64,000 bases of DNA from contig NZ_CP115483.1 in assembly GCF_027627455.1 (NCBI RefSeq), forward strand, positions 4,030,001 through 4,094,000. The letters run 5' to 3'. Positions 1 to 8,765 of this stretch are shown here, one piece after another. The position numbers were made by a program, and so were the translations under genes. Each line of letters starts with the position of its first letter. Positions within the stretch are counted from its first letter, which is position 1. The DNA is from Sphingobacterium sp. SYP-B4668. Lineage in GTDB: Bacteria > Bacteroidota > Bacteroidia > Sphingobacteriales > Sphingobacteriaceae. The notes beneath the pieces are model-generated. The model was not told where the DNA came from, made no database searches, and saw nothing but the letters and a program-made list of their open reading frames with translations.

Positions 1-1429
1 ATTGCGCATCCGTCAACTTCCATCGACGCTCGGTTTCTTCATTTGGCATTTCCACTACTCTTCCAGTTCCGATATCGCAGTACAGTTCATTGTTTTCGAT
101 GTAAATCCTACTCCATACAATCTGCCCCGGACGACTTACACCTCTTAACGTACCACCTCCTTTTTTAAAAAACATAGGTGGTTGCCGCTGACTATCTGCT
201 CCTGCATATCCATTTATAAAATGAGAAGCTGGAGCAGCCCCCGATATTAGGAATACCCACACAAATTCATCCTTTCCATCGATACTATAGAATTCACCAT
301 ATCGTATATCGTGTAAAGTATTATCACCATTTAACCCTAATTTCCGCCACAGATGATAGGTCACATATCCATCTATCCCCGCACATTCATCCACCTCGTT
401 AAAGTGTGGTAACGCTGCATTCTCATACAGCAGTTCCCCCTTCTCATTGGCTACAGGAGGTCTTTCTGAATTATTCAAAAGCCCTTCAACCAAATCACTC
501 GCAGGCACAAGATCCTTCAGACCTTGCTGGTATTGGATGCCTATCGTATCACATCCGTACTCATCCGCTAGGCGTAATGCCGCGATATACATCTTACACT
601 GTTCTATTGTTTGATCTTTGGTCAACTCCATTGCTGGATCTGTTCCCCATGCAAATTGCATCCCCTTGCTGAGCATCCAATCCAAAACAACACTAGCCTC
701 TGCATCTCTAATGGTCAACATTTTGGCATATAAAGTGGACTGGCTGAGTCTTTCCTTATAGATACCCAATCTATGCATTAGTGCATCAGGTACGATTGCA
801 TTGAACATCCCCATGCACCCTTCATCAAATACCCCCATCAATACTTTATCGTCCTGTATTCTCTGGGCAAAAGTCGCTGCCAATTGCTGGTCAGCATCAT
901 TCACCTCTGCTCTTTCAAAAAGTCGGACATGCGAATAATCATGTGTCACCGTACCTGTAGTCAGCCACTCCGATAACCGTTCCCTAAAAAAGATGTCCGT
1001 AAAATCCTTACTCCACAAAAAACTATAGTTGACCCCAGCTTTGGTCAATGAGCCTACCAAGTTCAAGGCTCCTACCAATCCTGGATATGTCCCATCCCAA
1101 TTGGCCACCACCAAGATTGGACCACTATGTGAGGTCAATCCGGCCAGTAAATGGTGACTATACTGCCATACACTTTCTGCTACAATCAAGGGCACATCTC
1201 TGTCTATCGTCCTGAATACCTTAATCCCTATATGTTGATAGTCTATAAATCCATGTCTTTTTTCTTTATCATAGTCATGGGCTCGTTTTGACTTCCAGCC
1301 CAATTCTTCTAGTGCTTCACTCAGCTTTTCCTCCATTTTTTTCTGCATTGGCCAGCAATTTAAATTGGCAGATGGTCTCAGATCTCCGCTGCACACTAGC
1401 GTCACTTCTTTTGATTCTGTTTGTTCCAT
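1..1429 (-). CDS. L-fucose isomerase-like sugar isomerase (C-terminus cut by window edge)
   Basis: Reading the minus strand from an ATG at 1427-1429 gives an uninterrupted frame of about 476 codons to the window edge. The protein begins MEQTESKEVTLVCSGDLRP, carries a WDGTYPGLVGALNLVGSL stretch near residue 115, and a FDEGCMGM segment typical of the L-fucose/L-arabinose isomerase fold. Families of this type run 450-600 residues, so only a short C-terminal part should be missing. The predicted reaction is cytoplasmic aldose-ketose interconversion, but the sugar is unknown. It is divergent from the AraC-type regulator at 1578, which probably controls it. The family assignment comes from recognised motifs, not from a search; the end of the protein and its metal ligands near the C-terminus cannot be checked here. 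Confidence 0.75.
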   Translation of the reverse strand, partial: MEQTESKEVTLVCSGDLRPSANLNCWPMQKKMEEKLSEALEELGWKSKRAHDYDKEKRHGFIDYQHIGIKVFRTIDRDVPLIVAESVWQYSHHLLAGLTSHSGPILVVANWDGTYPGLVGALNLVGSLTKAGVNYSFLWSKDFTDIFFRERLSEWLTTGTVTHDYSHVRLFERAEVNDADQQLAATFAQRIQDDKVLMGVFDEGCMGMFNAIVPDALMHRLGIYKERLSQSTLYAKMLTIRDAEASVVLDWMLSKGMQFAWGTDPAMELTKDQTIEQCKMYIAALRLADEYGCDTIGIQYQQGLKDLVPASDLVEGLLNNSERPPVANEKGELLYENAALPHFNEVDECAGIDGYVTYHLWRKLGLNGDNTLHDIRYGEFYSIDGKDEFVWVFLISGAAPASHFINGYAGADSQRQPPMFFKKGGGTLRGVSRPGQIVWSRIYIENNELYCDIGTGRVVEMPNEETERRWKLTDAQ

Positions 1430-1493
1430 GAGATGTTACATTGGTTATACAATACAAATATCTCCATATCTATCAAGCAGTTACTTTGAAAAA

Positions 1494-1522
1494 TTATCAT
1501 AGTTTTCTAACATTTTATCATA
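1494..1522. promoter_or_regulatory. Direct repeat with 21-bp period, candidate AraC-type operator
   Basis: The octamer TTATCATA occurs at 1494-1501 and again at 1515-1522, exactly 21 bp apart, which is two helical turns. It lies in the 148-bp divergent region between the isomerase gene and the AraC/cupin regulator. AraC-family proteins commonly bind direct repeats spaced this way. Only the octamer core is conserved, so chance in AT-rich DNA remains possible. Confidence 0.35.
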
Positions 1523-1577
1523 ATCCCAGTAAATTTCATCTAAAATCTTATTTTAGGGGCAAGCATATGACCACATT

Positions 1578-2444
1578 ATGAAACCAAAATTCCACCAAGT
1601 CCCCAAACCGGCAGATAACACATTTAGTATCAGACATGATATAGTCCCTAGTTTTGGTACAACTTGGCACTATCATCCAGAGATAGAACTACATTACATG
1701 GTAAAGGGCACTGGCATACGTTTCATTGGAGAAAACATCAATAACTTCGAAAAAGATGAGTTGATACTTCTCGGATCAAACATTCCACATACATGGAAGT
1801 GTAATGCCAATAACAACAATGATTATGTTGAAGCATTGGTCATGCATTTCCACCCCGAATGCCTTGGCACGGCATTCTTATCTTTACCCGAAGCCAAAAA
1901 AGTGCAAAAGTTTCTTTTACTTGCTAATCAAGGGATACTTTATTATGGGGAGACCAAACAAAAAGCTGTAAAGTTTATGCGCAAAATGAAAAATACAAGC
2001 GGATTGGATAAGATTATTTTTCTACTAAAAATTTGTGACCTTCTTTCTTCATCCACAGAATATGAAATCATATCTTCTCAGTACAATTCTGGCAAGCTCA
2101 ACAAAGCCGATGAACAACGGCTTAATAAAATATTGAATTTCACCTTTAGCAATTTTAAGCAAAAGATATACATTGAAGACATTGCGGATCTAAGCAATCT
2201 AAGCGTTACTTCTTTCTGTAGATACTTTAAGACCTCCACCAAAAAATCCTACTTCGATTTTCTTACAGAAATAAGGATAAGCTACGCATGCAGATTATTG
2301 GTCAATTCGGACCAACCTATCAAGTCAATAGCAGAGGAGAGTGGTTTTGACAATACCTCCAATTTTTACCGTCATTTCAAAAGATTTAAAAATAGTTCTC
2401 CTAATGAGTACAAAAAGAGCTATTTATCTAATGATATAAATTGA
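1578..2444 (+). CDS. AraC-family regulator with N-terminal cupin sensor
   Basis: This 288-residue protein has an AraC-type cupin near residues 20-75 (WHYHPEIELHYMVKGTG, then IPHTW) and a double helix-turn-helix at about 185-283. The second HTH carries the signature IKSIAEESGFDNTSNFYRHFKR. This is the usual length and order for sugar-responsive AraC regulators: the cupin binds an effector and the HTH pair binds direct repeats. It is divergent from the sugar isomerase at 1429 and a 21-bp-spaced repeat lies between them, so local control is likely. The effector cannot be read from sequence. The start ATG is the first in frame and gives a complete cupin. Confidence 0.88.
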   Translation: MKPKFHQVPKPADNTFSIRHDIVPSFGTTWHYHPEIELHYMVKGTGIRFIGENINNFEKDELILLGSNIPHTWKCNANNNNDYVEALVMHFHPECLGTAFLSLPEAKKVQKFLLLANQGILYYGETKQKAVKFMRKMKNTSGLDKIIFLLKICDLLSSSTEYEIISSQYNSGKLNKADEQRLNKILNFTFSNFKQKIYIEDIADLSNLSVTSFCRYFKTSTKKSYFDFLTEIRISYACRLLVNSDQPIKSIAEESGFDNTSNFYRHFKRFKNSSPNEYKKSYLSNDIN

Positions 2445-2553
2445 GGAAATATAGATGTGGTTATTCACAAAGATTTAAAGTAACGTAAGATATGTTCAGA
2501 AATAGTAAAAAAAAACAAGATCTCCTATACAGAATTTATCATTAGTCCATTAT

Positions 2554-3774
2554 TTATGCTGAAACACCCTTCACCATTCTACCAACGAGATGATCATTAG
2601 CCCGCTTTAAGGTAAGCACGGTCACTTCTGGCCAAACCCCCACTCTGCCGCTCAGCCCATGATAACCAAATCCCCTATTAACATATAGATATTTACCATC
2701 TCGTTGATAGAGACCGGCCCATTGCTTATAAAAGTATTGGATAGGACTCCATTTAAAGCCAAATAACTCGATACCAAACTGCATACCGTGAGTATGCCCC
2801 GCTAAAGTAAGATGCACGTGTTGGTGATAGTCGACAGTCACTTCGTCCCAATGTGATGGATCATGCGACATGAGTATTTTAAATGAATCACCAGGTACTT
2901 GGGCCGTTGCTCGTGTCAAATCACCATATTGATGAAAACCACCCTTACCCCAATTCTCCACTCCTATCAGTGCAATACGCTGACCTTGCTTATGTAAAAT
3001 CACAGCTTCGTTTAGCAATAATTTGAATCCTGTTTCAGCATGAATTTCCTTTAACCGCCCCAAGTTGGCAGCTTTATCTACTGGACTTTTCCAACGAATA
3101 TAATCACCATAGTCATGATTACCCAACACAGAATATTTGCCATAGGCCGCTTTGAGTTTGGTGAAATGTGGTATCCATGGATCCATCTCTGAAGCCATGT
3201 TATTAACCAAATCTCCAGTAAACAATAATAAATCACTATCCTGGGCATTGGCCAGATCAATCCCCCGTTGAACACCTTTCTGATCGCTCAAACTTCCGGA
3301 ATGTATATCTGACAATTGCGTAATCGTAAAACCATCGAAAGCTTTTGGTAGATCGGGAAAATAAAGAGTTTCTCTGCGTACTCTGTAAAAATGTTTACCT
3401 CGTGTTAGCCCAAACACAATAACTAAAAGAATCACACAAGCAACGACAAGTGTGGCCTCACTAACATACAAGCTTCGGTCAGGAAAACCTCGAAACAAAC
3501 GAACGATATCTTCCGCAAATAGAATTGGGAACGAAAATATTTTAGGTATGAATATGATTAATATAGAGGTAATCAAAGTGGCAATCAAACGCTGAATGCT
3601 ACTTCCCAAGCTACGCATAAATAAAATAGATACGATACCTAATAATAGTATAATGTCTATAGACCAATAAGCAATACGGACAAGCGGTTGTGCCCCCATC
3701 GTAATGATAGCCTGGTAGAAGTAAATATCTGCAATTAAGAAAAGAAATAAAATTAAAATGAGTCTCTTTGCCAT
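2554..3774 (-). CDS. Membrane-anchored calcineurin-like metallophosphoesterase
   Basis: Starting at the ATG at 3774 (MAKRLILIL) the protein has 406 residues; an upstream in-frame ATG at 3816 would add 14 residues but spoil the first membrane segment. About four hydrophobic segments fill residues 1-125. A complete metallophosphoesterase domain follows: DIH at 156-158, GDLVNN near 187, GNHD near 218, SHD near 304 and GHTHG near 326. These are the dimetal ligands of the family. The layout matches YkuE/YaeI-like enzymes whose substrates are often unknown (phosphodiesters, lipid head groups). It stands alone, converging with the AraC gene, so context says little about its substrate. Confidence 0.88.
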   Translation of the reverse strand: MAKRLILILFLFLIADIYFYQAIITMGAQPLVRIAYWSIDIILLLGIVSILFMRSLGSSIQRLIATLITSILIIFIPKIFSFPILFAEDIVRLFRGFPDRSLYVSEATLVVACVILLVIVFGLTRGKHFYRVRRETLYFPDLPKAFDGFTITQLSDIHSGSLSDQKGVQRGIDLANAQDSDLLLFTGDLVNNMASEMDPWIPHFTKLKAAYGKYSVLGNHDYGDYIRWKSPVDKAANLGRLKEIHAETGFKLLLNEAVILHKQGQRIALIGVENWGKGGFHQYGDLTRATAQVPGDSFKILMSHDPSHWDEVTVDYHQHVHLTLAGHTHGMQFGIELFGFKWSPIQYFYKQWAGLYQRDGKYLYVNRGFGYHGLSGRVGVWPEVTVLTLKRANDHLVGRMVKGVSA

Positions 3775-4099
3775 AAACAATGTGTCTAAAATGGAGTAGA
3801 CGAACTTCAAGCACAATTACCTTAAATCAATGAAATTTGATCCAAACTCCAATCATACAATTGCTTTTATGAACTAATACTCCAATTTGAGTTCAATTTT
3901 GAGAGATCCGGACCTTTCAGTATCATTTGGCTATACTTTAGGGCAATATGTCACCAGCCGATGCTAATCAACAATAAAAATCTCTTTACTCATAGCACTT
4001 CATGACAGTAATGGATTAATTAGTGATACTAGGTCATATAAAGCAATACTGGTATAGTTGGCAACAACCGAAAGAAACCAACCACTTATATGTTTTTTT
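3775..4099. other. Intergenic, no gene recognised
   Basis: This 325-bp stretch separates two minus-strand genes. The plus-strand frame in its right half is the antisense of the redoxin C-terminus. No hairpin with a T-run and no clear TAnnTTTG promoter element was seen; it presumably holds the phosphoesterase promoter. Confidence 0.5.
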
Positions 4100-5257
4100 T
4101 CACTTCAACAGATCTTTCATAACCTTAAAAAAATCCTCACTGAGCCCAATAAATCGTTGGACAATTCTCAAGTCTTTGTCTATAATTATTTTTGTTGGAA
4201 AAGACTGTACGCCATACAGTATTGAAACGTCGTATTCTCCGTCATTTACCAGTTGTACCCAATTAAGTTCTTGGCTACGAATAACGGCTTGCCAGTCTTT
4301 CGGCTTATCGAGACAAGCAATACTTACCAACTCTACTTTTGTGCTATTTTCTTGATAAAAAGACTTTAATTTAGGTAATTCTTGCATACAAGGTCCACAC
4401 CAAGTACCCCAAAAATCTAGTACAATTAATTTTCCTTTAAAATCGTTTAGTGAAACCAAACGCCCCTCATTATCCTTAAGACTAAAGCTCGGTGCCTCTT
4501 TACCAGATAGAAGCTCATTTTGGGCTAAATTTGTCGCTAGGTAATTTTGATAATTTTGATAAAAATGTTCAAGTACTGCACCGAACATTCCCTCTCTGAC
4601 ATTTTTAGATAGCTTGGAATGGTAGTAAGCGAAAGTCTCTAGTGGAAATCGCGTGATAAAATATGCGGACAGATCCGTGTCAAGATTCATATTTATATAT
4701 TGAATTTTAACTTGGGAGATCGTATCGAAGTATTGATTTCGGATTTTGAATAATTGATTGATGCTTTCCTGCCTTTCACCAACGCCTCTAAGCGAATCCA
4801 TTTTCAACTCTAATTTGACGGCTTCTATCGCGGCAGATTTATAGCATTGTCGAAATTGAGATAACTCGGCACTGACATCATTTCCAGTGAGACTATAATT
4901 CAGATAATACTTTTCTAAGGCACCTTCTATCGTTATATGCTCATTTGGCTGAGTAAAAAGCTCAACCAACTTAGTTTGGGCAATATAAATTCCACCGGTG
5001 CTCCTTCGATGTACGGCATTGTGGGGAATTATAGCAAAGGCAGTAGGCTCATCGGGTATCTTATAAATAAAGGTATTGTTATGAGCTACTAAAGTATCTT
5101 TCTTGATATCATTTATATCCGACAAGGGATAATGATAAATGTATATCGTGTCGTTGTCAAGTCCAGTGAGGGTTGCTTTGATCACCCCCTTAGTTTGTGC
5201 AAATGAGGCCATCAATGATATACTGCATAAGCTAGCTAATAAAGTCCTTTTTCTCAT
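4100..5257 (-). CDS. Exported DUF4369/TlpA-family thioredoxin-like protein
   Basis: The ATG at 5257 is preferred over the TTG two codons upstream. The 385-residue product has a signal peptide (RKRTLLASLCSISLMASFAQ), an N-terminal beta-rich DUF4369-like domain (about 25-125), a helical middle and a C-terminal AhpC/TSA-Redoxin domain. The redox motif WCGPC lies at about 286-290 in FWGTWCGPCMQELP. Such proteins act in the periplasm as thiol-disulfide reductases or in cytochrome c maturation. A possible -7 element (TACTTTTG on the minus strand) lies at 5281-5288, only a few bases upstream. It is monocistronic, and the partner protein is unknown. Confidence 0.87.
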   Translation of the reverse strand: MRKRTLLASLCSISLMASFAQTKGVIKATLTGLDNDTIYIYHYPLSDINDIKKDTLVAHNNTFIYKIPDEPTAFAIIPHNAVHRRSTGGIYIAQTKLVELFTQPNEHITIEGALEKYYLNYSLTGNDVSAELSQFRQCYKSAAIEAVKLELKMDSLRGVGERQESINQLFKIRNQYFDTISQVKIQYINMNLDTDLSAYFITRFPLETFAYYHSKLSKNVREGMFGAVLEHFYQNYQNYLATNLAQNELLSGKEAPSFSLKDNEGRLVSLNDFKGKLIVLDFWGTWCGPCMQELPKLKSFYQENSTKVELVSIACLDKPKDWQAVIRSQELNWVQLVNDGEYDVSILYGVQSFPTKIIIDKDLRIVQRFIGLSEDFFKVMKDLLK

Positions 5258-5480
5258 ATTCAATCTTAAAAGTTTAAGCTCAAAAGTATCTAAATATAAG
5301 AAGGCGAGCTACTTTGTGGGATGAACAAGCCATATTATGGGACCAATCCTCTTACCAAGAGAGGAAAACAAACTTACAAATGATAGAAAACAACCCATTT
5401 ATAAATAACTCCATAAAAAGTACTACCCAATAGGGTACTAAAAACATCTTCCTTTTTGGCAGATTATCCGCCGTATTCTT

Positions 5481-5513
5481 AAAAAAATGCTGTATATAAA
5501 CATATACAGCATT
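5481..5513 (-). terminator. Strong intrinsic terminator of the DUF1080/Gfo operon
   Basis: A perfect 12-bp inverted repeat (arms 5486-5497 and 5502-5513, loop of four) is followed on the minus strand by seven T residues (plus-strand A-run 5481-5487). It sits about 50 bp past the stop of the 38-codon frame at 5564 and about 190 bp past the DUF1080 gene, where the minus-strand operon should end. Confidence 0.85.
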
Positions 5514-5563
5514 CAACTAAACTAACCACATATTACGCCACATGGGCTCTAATCCGATATCTT

Positions 5564-5680
5564 TTACTTTTTATCAGCGAATATTGCATTTGACAAAATT
5601 TGTTTGATTGTTCGAAAATACATCTGTTTTTGAGGTTTGGCAAATACACCTGGTTTTCCAGTCCTGCTGTCTTTATCCAT
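5564..5680 (-). CDS. Possible 38-residue small protein at operon end
   Basis: On the minus strand an ATG at 5680 opens 38 codons ending at TAA 5564-5566. It starts 20 bp after the DUF1080 stop, has an AAGGA sequence about nine bases upstream of the ATG, and is followed within 60 bp by the operon terminator. The peptide is basic (MDKDSRTGKPGVFAKPQ... ending ADKK), with no signal peptide or membrane segment. A second overlapping frame of about 50 codons is also open, so chance is a real alternative. No family is recognised; position is the main argument. Confidence 0.35.
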   Translation of the reverse strand: MDKDSRTGKPGVFAKPQKQMYFRTIKQILSNAIFADKK

Positions 5681-5699
5681 AACCCCATTCCTTGTTTTA

Positions 5700-6500
5700 T
5701 TATTTTTCGTTAATCGTCTTGATCTGCATATCCTTATATTCAATTTTCATTGGAGGCCCGACATGTACCTGTACACCAATATATCCCTTTTCCTTTCGAT
5801 TTACGGCATCATCATCCAATACTTCTGAAATTAGTTTTCCATTGATATAATGAGACAGCTTGTTGCCCTCTGCTACAATCATAATTTCGTTCCAATCTCC
5901 AGGTTTAGTCAGCTCCTTCAGCTCCTCCGGAGTAGCGACTGTATCTCGCACTACGAGGCTACTCCAAGCATTTCCTATGGATTCGCCTTTTACGCTTGAC
6001 GGATTAGGAATTTCTGTTCGCTGTCCACGATAGGCCAAGGTCGTCCGGTTACGTTCCTCATAGTTTTGGCCAGTATAATGATGTTGACCATCAATATCAG
6101 CCTGATATCCTTTAAGGGCATAAGGCACTTCGGCAAACCGCTCACTTCGATAATTGATACCACTGTTTCCCTGATCGGAAATTCGAAATTGGGTTCTTAA
6201 TATAAAATCGGCTGGCTCAGCGTCTTTCCAAATCAAAAATGTATTGCTTTTTAATGGTTCAGCATTCGCCTTGATTTCTCCTACTAACACCCCATCCTCC
6301 ATCCTCCAGATACTAGTATCACCTTCCCACCCTTCCAAACTATTGGATGCAAACATGGCTACAAACCCTTCCTCTGTGGGTAAGGTAGTTTCATTAGGAT
6401 TAACCTGCTCGTCTGTCTGATTGGCCGCACGACCGTTGCAAGCAAGGATTACAAAAGAGGTAAAAACGCTCAACCAGCTATATTTCACAATCTTATTCAT
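5700..6500 (-). CDS. DUF1080 (3-keto-disaccharide hydrolase-type) lipoprotein
   Basis: This 266-residue protein has a lipoprotein signal (SFVILAC, lipid Cys near 21) followed by one DUF1080 jelly-roll domain from about residue 40 to 262. Typical motifs are GWEGDTSIWRMEDGVLVGE, GNSGINYRSER and the terminal IEYKDMQIK strand. Characterised relatives cleave or eliminate 3-keto-glycosides after C3 oxidation. It is the last clear member of a minus-strand operon with a Gfo/Idh/MocA dehydrogenase and a TIM-barrel isomerase-like protein, which supports that role. Lipidation would place it in the periplasm or on a membrane face. Hydrolase versus lyase activity cannot be decided from sequence. Confidence 0.85.
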   Translation of the reverse strand: MNKIVKYSWLSVFTSFVILACNGRAANQTDEQVNPNETTLPTEEGFVAMFASNSLEGWEGDTSIWRMEDGVLVGEIKANAEPLKSNTFLIWKDAEPADFILRTQFRISDQGNSGINYRSERFAEVPYALKGYQADIDGQHHYTGQNYEERNRTTLAYRGQRTEIPNPSSVKGESIGNAWSSLVVRDTVATPEELKELTKPGDWNEIMIVAEGNKLSHYINGKLISEVLDDDAVNRKEKGYIGVQVHVGPPMKIEYKDMQIKTINEK

Positions 6501-6526
6501 ATTCTTGGATTAAGTTTATTGTTTAA

Positions 6527-7696
6527 TTAATTGTTCCAATCTACATTGGTGTCTTCCCATCGCCTATTCTTTGCTGATAGGAGTACCGCTTCACATACTT
6601 TCTGTGTTTCATATGCATCTCGAAAAGTTGGGTGGCAGACTTCGTCAGTTTGCATACTTTTCAAGAAATCGGCAACTTGATGAACAAAAGAATGTTCATA
6701 ACCAATCGATAGTCCCGGGACCCACCACTTGTTCATGTAGGGTTGATCTCCATCAGTCACATGGATAGAACGCCATCCCCTAACCATGGACTCATCGGCA
6801 TTGTCAAAGTATTCTAGTCGATTCAAATCATGAAGATCCCACCGCAATGAACCCTTCTCTCCATTGATTTCTAACGTAAAAAGTGCCTTGTGCCCCCTTG
6901 CATAACGAGTAGACTCAAAAAGGCCTAACGAACCGTTGTCAAAATGACAATGAAAAATACAAGCATCATCAATTTTCACCTCTTCCATTTTACCTGTTTC
7001 TTCATGCAACCGTTGTTTGACAAAAATTTCGGTCACCGACGAGACATCTTTAATTCCGCCATTTAGCCACATTGCCAAATCTATACAATGCGCAAGTAAA
7101 TCGCCAGTAACACCCGACCCAGCAGCTTCAGCATCCATCCGCCAAAACGCACGACCACCCTGTGGCAAATTTTCATTGATTGTCCAGTCCTGCAGGAAGT
7201 TTGTCCGATAATGAAAAATCTTTCCCAACTTACCGCTATCGACGATTTGCTTTGCAAGCGTTACTGCGGGTAGTCTGCGGTAATTGTACCATACCGTATT
7301 TTTAACCTTGTTGGTTTCCACGGCTAGCACCATTTTCTGTCCTTCTTCCAGTGTTCTTGACAAAGGTTTCTCACATAAGACCATCTTACCTGCTGCTGCT
7401 GCTGCTACTGCAATCTCCATGTGCATATTGTTAGGTGTGCAAATATCCACAGCATCAATATCATCCCTATTAATCAACTTTCGCCAATCTGTCTCATAGG
7501 ATTCATACCCCCATTGTTCAGCGAAGGTCTTCACCTTATCCTCACTACGTGAACAAACTGCTTTCAATACGGGTAGATATTCCAAATCTGGAAAAAAATC
7601 ACCGACTCTCTTATAACCATTGGAATGGGTTCGTCCCATGAATCCACAACCTATCATTCCTATTCTTAATTCTTTTTTCTTCATAAGGGATTTCAT
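6527..7696 (-). CDS. Gfo/Idh/MocA-family sugar dehydrogenase
   Basis: The protein has about 389 residues from the ATG at 7696; a TTG lies one codon upstream and another ATG at 7684 would begin [12 protein letters not shown]. An N-terminal Rossmann fold ([16 protein letters not shown]) is followed by the family EKPLSRT motif near residue 110, with its conserved lysine, and then a C-terminal alpha/beta substrate domain. No export signal is visible, so it is probably cytoplasmic and NAD(P)-dependent. It starts six bases past the TIM-barrel gene, indicating co-transcription. With DUF1080 and TIM-barrel partners it is the natural candidate for oxidising glycosides or free sugars at C3. The substrate is not known. 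Confidence 0.88.
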   Translation of the reverse strand: MKSLMKKKELRIGMIGCGFMGRTHSNGYKRVGDFFPDLEYLPVLKAVCSRSEDKVKTFAEQWGYESYETDWRKLINRDDIDAVDICTPNNMHMEIAVAAAAAGKMVLCEKPLSRTLEEGQKMVLAVETNKVKNTVWYNYRRLPAVTLAKQIVDSGKLGKIFHYRTNFLQDWTINENLPQGGRAFWRMDAEAAGSGVTGDLLAHCIDLAMWLNGGIKDVSSVTEIFVKQRLHEETGKMEEVKIDDACIFHCHFDNGSLGLFESTRYARGHKALFTLEINGEKGSLRWDLHDLNRLEYFDNADESMVRGWRSIHVTDGDQPYMNKWWVPGLSIGYEHSFVHQVADFLKSMQTDEVCHPTFRDAYETQKVCEAVLLSAKNRRWEDTNVDWNN

Positions 7697-7702
7697 CAAA
7701 TT

Positions 7703-8740
7703 TTACACTGACCAACCATGTGCTTCACGCACCTTTATCAACGTTTCTAAAATAGAATTCCAAGTCTCTTGCCTATGCATTACCTCGTTGGGAAACATGC
7801 ATCCATCCCAACAGATATGATTAAAGGCTTGGGTTGGTTTCCCATTTTCATCTCTTAACCAGTACCCCGCATCTCTCACGATATCTAACTTACCATTAGG
7901 ATCTGTCGGTAGACAATGTCGACCTGTTTTATCATGTGACCCGGAGCCAAACACCGTACCATCATTCTGCGCCACATGAAAATCAATAGTCCATGGCCGA
8001 AGCTGCTTTGTCAAGAACTGAAGCCCTCGCTCCAACTCTTCCCGATCTTTCCATTGAAAGTCATCTTTGAGAATTCGATCTTGCGGAGAATTGTAGCCTA
8101 ATAAATATAAAAAGGTATGGGACATGTCGGCTTGAAATCCCATATTATCACGATCGACCATTTCTAGCGTTTCCAGCATGCTCTTCCAGCTTTGCATACC
8201 CCCCCAGCAGATTTCCCCTTCGGCAGCAAGCCGCTCGCCGTAGTCTGCGGCCACATCACATGCCCGTCTAAAAGTTTCCGCAATCATTTTTGTATGTTCT
8301 AATGGGTTCTTAGACCACTCCTCCACACTGGTTGCAGAATCTATACGAATAACATTATTAGTTCGGATACCTTGTTTTCTCAACTTATAACCAAATTGAC
8401 AAGCCTTTTTTACAACACTAACAAAGCGATCCCTATCTTCTTGCGTCCCCATTGCTGACCCACCCTCAGGAGGCCAAATTGGCGCTACGAGAGTGCCTAT
8501 TTCTAGACCGTAGCCCCCCACTTTATCCACTAATGTACTAACGTTATCATCCGCAGGATCCAGCTTTATATGAGCGTCAAAGAGACCAATGTCGACTCCA
8601 TCAAACTTGACGCCATTAAAGGTAGCTTCGGCTGTCTTTGCCAAAAGCTCATCTAACGAAATTATTGGCTCATGCTCTCCTTTACCAACAATACCCGGCC
8701 ATGTAGCATTGTGTAATTTTGGAAAATTGTTCTTGTTCAT
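7703..8740 (-). CDS. Xylose-isomerase-like TIM-barrel sugar isomerase/epimerase
   Basis: This 345-residue soluble protein has the AP-endonuclease-2/xylose-isomerase-like TIM-barrel layout. Acidic and histidine metal-ligand candidates occur in strand ends: EGEICWGG (about 168), QADMSHTFLYL (about 203), DFHVAQND (about 255) and the C-terminal HICWDGCMFPNEV. It has no signal peptide. In C3-oxidation gene sets, members of this fold act as keto-sugar isomerases, hydratases or lyases on 3-keto sugars. It follows the cupin gene by 25 bp and precedes the dehydrogenase by six. The exact reaction is inferred from context only. Confidence 0.82.
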   Translation of the reverse strand: MNKNNFPKLHNATWPGIVGKGEHEPIISLDELLAKTAEATFNGVKFDGVDIGLFDAHIKLDPADDNVSTLVDKVGGYGLEIGTLVAPIWPPEGGSAMGTQEDRDRFVSVVKKACQFGYKLRKQGIRTNNVIRIDSATSVEEWSKNPLEHTKMIAETFRRACDVAADYGERLAAEGEICWGGMQSWKSMLETLEMVDRDNMGFQADMSHTFLYLLGYNSPQDRILKDDFQWKDREELERGLQFLTKQLRPWTIDFHVAQNDGTVFGSGSHDKTGRHCLPTDPNGKLDIVRDAGYWLRDENGKPTQAFNHICWDGCMFPNEVMHRQETWNSILETLIKVREAHGWSV

Positions 8741-8765
8741 ATTCTAACCTTTATTATTAAAAATA

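Noticed and set aside
406-672. 88-codon plus-strand frame
   Set aside because: It lies antisense within the continuous sugar-isomerase frame on the minus strand and has no protein features.
3775-3816. Longer metallophosphoesterase start at 3816
   Set aside because: The extra residues precede a typical membrane-insertion start at 3774 and add nothing conserved.
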